The notes beneath the pieces were generated by a model. It ran no database searches, was not told the DNA's origin, and was given only the letters and a program-made list of their open reading frames with translations. From contig DAHVPA010000047.1 of the NCBI GenBank assembly GCA_027318525.1, positions 1 to 11,227 of the forward strand: a stretch of DNA of 11,227 nucleotides, given 5' to 3'. The translations under genes were made by a program, and so were the position numbers. Below, piece after piece: positions 6,969 through 11,227 of the stretch; positions within the stretch are counted from its first letter, which is position 1, and each line of letters starts with the position of its first letter. The DNA is from Candidatus Cloacimonadota bacterium (GTDB lineage: Bacteria; Cloacimonadota; Cloacimonadia; Cloacimonadales; Cloacimonadaceae).

Positions 6969-7880
6969 ATGAACGACAAAATCCGCATCCTGGTGTGTGA
7001 TGACAGTATCAGTCTGGTGGACGGACTGGTCCGCATTCTCCAGGTATCCGGATATGAAGTTGACCCTGCCTATAACGGGCACGATGCTCTGCGCAAGCTC
7101 TCCGTCAAGGAATACGACCTCGTATTGTCAGACATCGAAATGCCCAGCATGAGCGGACTGGAACTGCTGGAATATGTCCGCCACAATTATGACAAAATCT
7201 CCTTTATCCTGATGACAGGCTATCTGGAACAGGATTATTTCATCAAAGCCATCCAGCTTGGCGCCAGCGATTTCATCCGCAAACCCATCGATACAGACCA
7301 CCTGCTCAAATCCATCCAGCTTCAGGTCAACAAGAAAAAGGAAGATGTCGATTTCCTCAGCGTCAGCGACAAAGTCAGTCTGCTTGACCTCAAGTTTTCC
7401 CTGCCCTCGCACATGTTCCGGCAGGTGGATTTCATCCAGATTTTTACCAAGTTTTTTGCCCAAAACCTCAACCTGTCCAAAACCGTCAGCAATGAACTGC
7501 TCCTCTGCATGGAGGAAATGCTCTATAACGCCTTTATTCACGGGACACTGAGGCTCAACCTGCAGGAACGCACCCTCAGTTATGATGAATACAAGGACGT
7601 GATTTACAACAAGCTGAAGGAAAAGGACATTGCAGCCAAAAAAATCCATATCCGCCTCTCAGTCAACCAAACCAAGCACGTTATCATCTTTGAAGTAGAG
7701 GACGAAGGGCAGGGCTTTGATTTCAAAAGCTGGCTCAATAAACTCAAAACCTCGGACGGTATCCGGCTGGATGAATACGGACGCGGAATCTCCATCCTCT
7801 TCCATCTGTCGGATAAAGTCTCATTCGGAAAAGGCGGCAGACTCATCAGAGTAGAGAAAAAATTCGCCAATGCCGGATGA
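6969..7880 (+). CDS. Response regulator fused to RsbW-like serine kinase/anti-sigma domain
   Basis: This 303-residue cytoplasmic protein starts with a complete receiver domain (1-120): acidic pair D11-D12, phosphoacceptor D55 in LVLSDIEMP, T83 and K105 in RKPID. A linker (121-150) leads to a GHKL ATPase of the HATPase_c_2 (RsbW/SpoIIAB) type. Its N-box is EEMLYNAFIHG (182-192, Asn187), its G1 box is DEGQG (245-249) and its G2 box is YGRGI (270-274). About 30 extra charged residues (195-224) follow the N-box. There is no histidine-phosphotransfer domain, so the GHKL part should act as a Ser/Thr kinase or binding module on the STAS protein encoded 3 nt upstream, not as a histidine kinase. Receiver phosphorylation presumably gates that step. 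No cognate sensor kinase or PP2C phosphatase is present. The last 11 nt overlap the start of prmC. Confidence 0.9.
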   Translation: MNDKIRILVCDDSISLVDGLVRILQVSGYEVDPAYNGHDALRKLSVKEYDLVLSDIEMPSMSGLELLEYVRHNYDKISFILMTGYLEQDYFIKAIQLGASDFIRKPIDTDHLLKSIQLQVNKKKEDVDFLSVSDKVSLLDLKFSLPSHMFRQVDFIQIFTKFFAQNLNLSKTVSNELLLCMEEMLYNAFIHGTLRLNLQERTLSYDEYKDVIYNKLKEKDIAAKKIHIRLSVNQTKHVIIFEVEDEGQGFDFKSWLNKLKTSDGIRLDEYGRGISILFHLSDKVSFGKGGRLIRVEKKFANAG

Positions 7881-8709
7881 AAAAACTGTTAGTATAAAAG
7901 ACCTTCTTAACCAAATCAAAGACAATAACCTGAACAGCAGGATTGGCTCAGACAGGCTGTTGTATCTGCTTTCTTACATAACAGGTTTACCTGTGCCTCA
8001 ACTTTCCCTCTACAAAGAAAGGCAACTCACCGGCTCTCAACTTGATTTCTGGAACAGGGCGGTCTGCAGATTGGCTGCCGGTGAACCGGTACAGTATATC
8101 ACAGGCTCGGCGGCTTTCTACGGACTGGAGCTGGAAGTAAGCCAGACAGTCCTGATTCCACGTCCAGAAACTGAAGGGTTGGTGGAGTGGATTACTGCAA
8201 GTGAACAAGGTAAACTCCAGGTGCTGGATATCGGCACCGGAAGCGGAGCCATAGCCCTGGCGCTGAAAAAGCAAAAGCCTGAGTTCAAGCTCTGGGCAAC
8301 CGATATTTCACCCTGGGCTATTAAGCAAGCTGAAGCCAATGCAGACAGGCTTGCTCTAAAGGTCACTTTTATCCAGGCAGACCTTTTTCCCTCACACCCG
8401 CAACGCTTCGATTTAATTGTGTCCAATCCCCCCTATATCAGCCCGGCAGAATATAACAAATTAGCGGAAGAAGTGCGATGCCATGAACCAGGGCTGGCTC
8501 TGTTGGCTGAAAACAGAGGCTTGGAATATTACGAGCGGATAATCCGGCTGGGACGAAAACACCTCTTTCCGAACGGTAGAATATATCTGGAAATCGGGGA
8601 AACTCAGGCACAAGCTGTATCCGGACTGGCTCGCAGAGAAGGTTATTCCCTGATAGAACTGAAGCAGGATTTGACAGGTCGGGATAGGTACCTGCGCATT
8701 TCCTGCTAA
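7870..8709 (+). CDS. prmC: Peptide chain release factor N5-glutamine methyltransferase
   Basis: PrmC uses S-adenosylmethionine to methylate the Gln of the GGQ motif in release factors RF1 and RF2, which is needed for efficient termination. The 279 residues match the family length. A helical N-terminal domain (1-75) carries the usual GEPVQYITG (71-79) and LIPRPETE (95-102). The SAM-binding loop is VLDIGTGSGAIA (118-129), the acidic ribose-binding strand is WATDIS (142-147), and the catalytic NPPYIS (186-191) is intact and followed by EVRCHEPGLAL. The ATG overlaps the end of the REC-HATPase gene by 11 nt and no strong Shine-Dalgarno is seen, so translation is probably coupled. In many genomes prmC follows prfA; here prfA is absent and a signalling pair takes its place. 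The neighbour murA is a common partner of prmC elsewhere. Confidence 0.96.
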   Translation: MPDEKTVSIKDLLNQIKDNNLNSRIGSDRLLYLLSYITGLPVPQLSLYKERQLTGSQLDFWNRAVCRLAAGEPVQYITGSAAFYGLELEVSQTVLIPRPETEGLVEWITASEQGKLQVLDIGTGSGAIALALKKQKPEFKLWATDISPWAIKQAEANADRLALKVTFIQADLFPSHPQRFDLIVSNPPYISPAEYNKLAEEVRCHEPGLALLAENRGLEYYERIIRLGRKHLFPNGRIYLEIGETQAQAVSGLARREGYSLIELKQDLTGRDRYLRISC

Positions 8710-8716
8710 AGATATA

Positions 8717-8745
8717 TTGACAAAAAAGGCTTGTTCTGGAATGAA
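8717..8745 (+). promoter_or_regulatory. Weak candidate internal promoter before murA
   Basis: A perfect -35 TTGACA (8717-8722) lies in the 71-nt gap after prmC. At 17-nt spacing the -10 is only AATGAA (8740-8745), though a TG sits just before it as in extended -10 promoters. It may give murA and the epimerase some transcription independent of the regulator genes. Confidence 0.28.
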
Positions 8746-8780
8746 CTGCCTCAAGAGATAAAGGAATTCAGGAATAAACT

Positions 8781-10034
8781 ATGGACAGATTCATCATCGA
8801 AGGGGGGCATCCCCTGCATGGAACAATTCAGGTAAGTGGCGCAAAAAACGCTATTCTTCCGGTTATGGCAGCAGCTTTACTGGCACCCGGAAAATCAGTC
8901 CTCTCCAATGTCCCCAACCTTATAGACCTTAAGACCATGGCGCACCTGCTGCGTATTATCGGAGCCAGGGTCGATATGGTTGAGGACAAGCTGCATATAG
9001 ATTCAACCGATGTGTGCTATTGTGAAGCCCCTTATGAACTGGTCAGCAAGATGCGTGCTTCCATCTATGTCATGGGACCGCTGTTGTCAAGATTGGGAGA
9101 AGCACGGGTTTCTTTTCCCGGAGGCTGCGCCATTGGCACCAGACCTGTGGATTTGCATCTCAAGGCGATTGAAAAGCTGGGTGCAGAAGTCAACATCGAA
9201 CACGGATATATCCATGCCAAAGCAAAAAAGCTTAAAGGTGCTGCCATCCATTTTGAGAAGTCCTCTGTGGGAGCTACCATCAATACACTGATGGCTTGTG
9301 TCACTGCTGAAGGCGAGACGGAATTGCTGAATGCTGCCATGGAGCCGGAAGTTGATTCCACCATAGATTTCCTCAATGCCATGGGTGCCAAAATCACAGG
9401 CAAAGGCAGCACTCACCTCGTCATCAAAGGCGTTGATGAGCTGTTCCCGGTGGGGATGGAGATGATTTCTGACCGGATTGAAGCAGGCACTTTTATGATT
9501 GCCGGTGCCATGAGCAGTGAACCCTTGACTGTAGCAAACTGCCAGCCGGCGCATCTTGAGGATGTGATTGCCAAACTGCGTAGCGCAGGATGCGAGATTA
9601 TTACCACAGATACGACTATTACCGTCAATCCGCCCAAGGTGATAAAGCCTGTTAACATCACAACCCTGCCTTATCCCGGTTTTCCTACCGACCTGCAGGC
9701 GCAGTTCATGGTTCTGATGGCTCTGGCAGATGGCGTCAGCATCATTACAGATACCATTTTCCCCGACCGTTTTATGCATGTTTCCGAACTCAACAGACTG
9801 CAAGCCAACATCAATCTGAATTTGAATATCGCCACTGTCCATGGCGTTAAATCCCTGGGTGGTGCTGAAATTATGGCAACCGACCTGAGGGCAAGCGCAG
9901 CACTGGTTTTGGCAGGGATAAAAGCTGAGGGCGAAACGATTATCAACCGCATTTATCATATCGACCGCGGCTATGACAAGATTGAGGAAAAGCTCAATTC
10001 TGTCGGTGCGCGCATCGTTAGAGACAGTGCCTGA
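8781..10034 (+). CDS. murA: UDP-N-acetylglucosamine 1-carboxyvinyltransferase
   Basis: MurA transfers enolpyruvate from PEP to UDP-GlcNAc, the first committed step of peptidoglycan precursor synthesis in the cytoplasm. The 417 residues match the family length. The start MDRFIIEGG and the substrate-binding SGAKNAILP carry Lys22 and Asn23 at the canonical positions. The catalytic-loop Cys is Cys116 in SFPGGCAIGTRPVDLHL. It is Cys rather than the Asp found in intrinsically fosfomycin-resistant forms, so the enzyme should be of the sensitive type. Further conserved stretches are SVGATINTLMA, EPEVDSTIDFLNAMGA, SDRIEAGTFMIAGA, and the C-terminal LRASAALVLAGIKAEG with HIDRGYDKIEEKL. AGGA lies 7 nt before the ATG. 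It is 71 nt after prmC and 14 nt before the epimerase gene. Nothing looks unusual. Confidence 0.97.
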   Translation: MDRFIIEGGHPLHGTIQVSGAKNAILPVMAAALLAPGKSVLSNVPNLIDLKTMAHLLRIIGARVDMVEDKLHIDSTDVCYCEAPYELVSKMRASIYVMGPLLSRLGEARVSFPGGCAIGTRPVDLHLKAIEKLGAEVNIEHGYIHAKAKKLKGAAIHFEKSSVGATINTLMACVTAEGETELLNAAMEPEVDSTIDFLNAMGAKITGKGSTHLVIKGVDELFPVGMEMISDRIEAGTFMIAGAMSSEPLTVANCQPAHLEDVIAKLRSAGCEIITTDTTITVNPPKVIKPVNITTLPYPGFPTDLQAQFMVLMALADGVSIITDTIFPDRFMHVSELNRLQANINLNLNIATVHGVKSLGGAEIMATDLRASAALVLAGIKAEGETIINRIYHIDRGYDKIEEKLNSVGARIVRDSA

Positions 10035-10048
10035 AGCAGGAGAAAAGC

Positions 10049-11005
10049 ATGAATATACTCGTAACAGGCGGTGCCGGATTCATCGGTTCACACTTGTGTG
10101 AGCGTTTGGTCAAAGCCGGAAACAAGGTTACTTGCTTTGACAACTTCAATTCGTTTTACAGCCCTGTCAGTAAGAAAGCCAACCTCTTCGAGCTGATAGG
10201 TCATCCGGATTTTACGCTGATTGAAGGTGATATCCGATTTGCGGATGAGCTGGACAAATGCTTTGAAAACGGAGAGATTGACCTGATAATCCATCTGGCT
10301 GCCATGGCAGGCATCAGACCCTCTCTGGACAATCCGGAACTTTATGCGGATGTCAACATCATGGGAACGCACAAGGTGCTGCACATGTGCCAGAAGCACC
10401 AGGTCAAACACCTTATCTTTGCGTCCTCCTCATCTGTTTATGGCAGCAAGCAGGGCGGAGCTTTTAAGGAAGATGACGACCTGGGCAAACCTGCTTCACC
10501 CTATGCTGAAACCAAACATGCGGGTGAGATTCTCACCTGGCTGTGGCAAAACGATATGCAAATCCCGGTAGTGGTGTTGCGGCTATTCACAGTTTACGGT
10601 CCCAGACAGCGTCCAGACCTGGCGATTCACAAATTTGCCAATCTGCTGTATGACAATAAACCGATTCCCATCTATGGCGATGGTTCCACCAGCAGGGATT
10701 ATACCTATATCGACGACACTTTGGACGGGATAGAAAAGGCAATGGAGTTTATTCAGCAAAACTCCGGATACCACGTTTTCAATCTGGGTGAATCACGCAC
10801 CATCAGACTGATAGACATGGTGCACGAACTGGAGCACGTTACCGGCAAGAAGGCAGTACTAGATTGGCAGCCCCTGCAGGAAGGAGATGTGCCCTATACC
10901 TGTGCCGATATTTCCAAAAGCAGGGAACTGCTGGGATACAATCCACAGGTTGAGCTGGAAGAAGGCATCCGCCGTTTTATCCATTGGTTTGAACAGAACA
11001 GATAA
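10049..11005 (+). CDS. NAD-dependent nucleotide-sugar epimerase, UDP-glucuronate 4-epimerase-like
   Basis: This 318-residue extended short-chain dehydrogenase/reductase has the NAD-binding TGGAGFIGS (6-14), HLAAMAGIRPS (82-92), SSSSVYG (126-132) and the catalytic pair Tyr152 and Lys156 in SPYAETKHAGE. RLFTVYGPRQRPDLAIHKF and GDGSTSRDYTYIDD, with GDVPYTCADISKSRELLGY near the end, match the UDP-glucuronate epimerase (CapI/LspL) group better than UDP-glucose 4-epimerase or dTDP-glucose dehydratase. The probable reaction interconverts UDP-glucuronate and UDP-galacturonate for surface polysaccharide. Substrate specificity is inferred, and a UDP-glucose 4-epimerase cannot be excluded. AGGAG (10038-10042) lies 6 nt before the ATG, and murA ends 14 nt upstream, so the two are probably co-transcribed. 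It is the last gene of this plus-strand operon and faces a convergent gene. Confidence 0.9.
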   Translation: MNILVTGGAGFIGSHLCERLVKAGNKVTCFDNFNSFYSPVSKKANLFELIGHPDFTLIEGDIRFADELDKCFENGEIDLIIHLAAMAGIRPSLDNPELYADVNIMGTHKVLHMCQKHQVKHLIFASSSSVYGSKQGGAFKEDDDLGKPASPYAETKHAGEILTWLWQNDMQIPVVVLRLFTVYGPRQRPDLAIHKFANLLYDNKPIPIYGDGSTSRDYTYIDDTLDGIEKAMEFIQQNSGYHVFNLGESRTIRLIDMVHELEHVTGKKAVLDWQPLQEGDVPYTCADISKSRELLGYNPQVELEEGIRRFIHWFEQNR

Positions 11006-11023
11006 ACCCCGGAACCGCCGGTT
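11006..11023. terminator. Weak hairpin between convergent genes
   Basis: Between the epimerase stop and the convergent gene, CCGG (11009-11012) can pair with CCGG (11018-11021), extended by AA and TT across a 2-nt bulge. No U-tract follows on either strand. It could aid termination for both genes but is not a standard intrinsic terminator. Confidence 0.2.
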
Positions 11024-11040
11024 ATCCGCCTACCTACTGG

Positions 11041-11227
11041 TTAAGGATTATCTGATTTTACCTCTGCATTTGGTTCGACATATCTCATAAAAACATCATA
11101 GAACTGCGGAGCCAGACGGGCAGGCTTTCCCTCATAGGCAAAGACTGCGGTCAGTTTTGCCATGAAGCAGAGCTCTCCTGCCGGATTATAAATCTCCTGA
11201 ATCCAGTCGCCTTTGACGCGGTTCATC
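11041..11227 (-). CDS. Hotdog-fold thioesterase-like protein, C-terminal part (YbgC/4HBT type, partial)
   Basis: The frame is open from the right edge to a TAA at 11041, so about 62 C-terminal residues are visible. The visible ATG at 11226 is probably internal, because the sequence begins in the middle of a fold. RVKGDWIQEIYNPAGELCFMAKLTAVFA followed by GKPARLAPQFYDVF fits the last two strands and the closing helix of 4-hydroxybenzoyl-CoA thioesterase-like hotdog proteins, where a long strand is followed by a GKP(x)RLP-type turn. The catalytic N-terminal part is outside the window, so neither activity nor acyl-CoA versus acyl-ACP preference can be stated. It converges on the epimerase gene with 35 nt between them. 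Confidence 0.6.
   Translation of the reverse strand, partial: MNRVKGDWIQEIYNPAGELCFMAKLTAVFAYEGKPARLAPQFYDVFMRYVEPNAEVKSDNP

Noticed and set aside
9087..9959. Long minus-strand open frame (290 codons) opposite murA
   Set aside because: It is antisense to an intact, fully conserved MurA. Its composition is that of a reverse-frame shadow and no ribosome site or promoter is evident.

Overview
The window comes from a Gram-negative-type bacterium with about 48-50% G+C by eye. It has a MacA/MacB-type envelope exporter, MurA for peptidoglycan, a nucleotide-sugar epimerase and a secreted peptidase-like protein. The gene mix and protein style recall the FCB superphylum or Candidatus Cloacimonadota, but this is an impression from sequence style; no 16S gene or other marker here settles it. 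There are no tRNA or rRNA genes, CRISPR arrays, transposases or phage genes.

Layout, left to right. (1) Positions 1-406, minus strand: the N-terminal part of an exported protein that looks like the start of an M1-type metallopeptidase and runs off the left edge. (2) A 292-bp divergent gap with a promoter for that gene, a palindromic repeat (copy A), and promoter or operator-like symmetry before the next gene. (3) 699-2792, plus: an EF-G-family GTPase with an intact GTPase domain but altered domain IV tip loops, so probably a ribosome-recycling-type paralogue rather than the main translocase. (4) 2828-6253, minus: a tight three-gene operon, transcribed macA, then ATPase, then permease, forming a tripartite-type ABC exporter without a TolC gene nearby. 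(5) A 403-bp divergent gap with repeat copy B and a consensus TTGACA/TATAAT promoter. (6) 6657-11005, plus: a STAS antagonist, a response regulator fused to an RsbW-like kinase domain, prmC (11-nt overlap), murA and a UDP-glucuronate-epimerase-like SDR. (7) 11041-11227, minus: the C-terminal end of a hotdog-like (YbgC/4HBT) protein that runs off the right edge.

How they fit together. The STAS and REC-HATPase proteins form a compact partner-switching pair: phosphorylation of the receiver probably changes how the kinase domain handles the STAS protein. No phosphatase, sensor kinase or sigma factor is in view. The pair is joined without a gap to housekeeping genes for translation termination (prmC), the wall precursor pathway (murA) and surface sugars (epimerase). 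The two divergent gaps share a degenerate element of about 90 bp with a conserved hairpin core, which none of the genes explains. The most informative signals are the noncanonical EF-G, the regulator fusion coupled to prmC, and this shared repeat.
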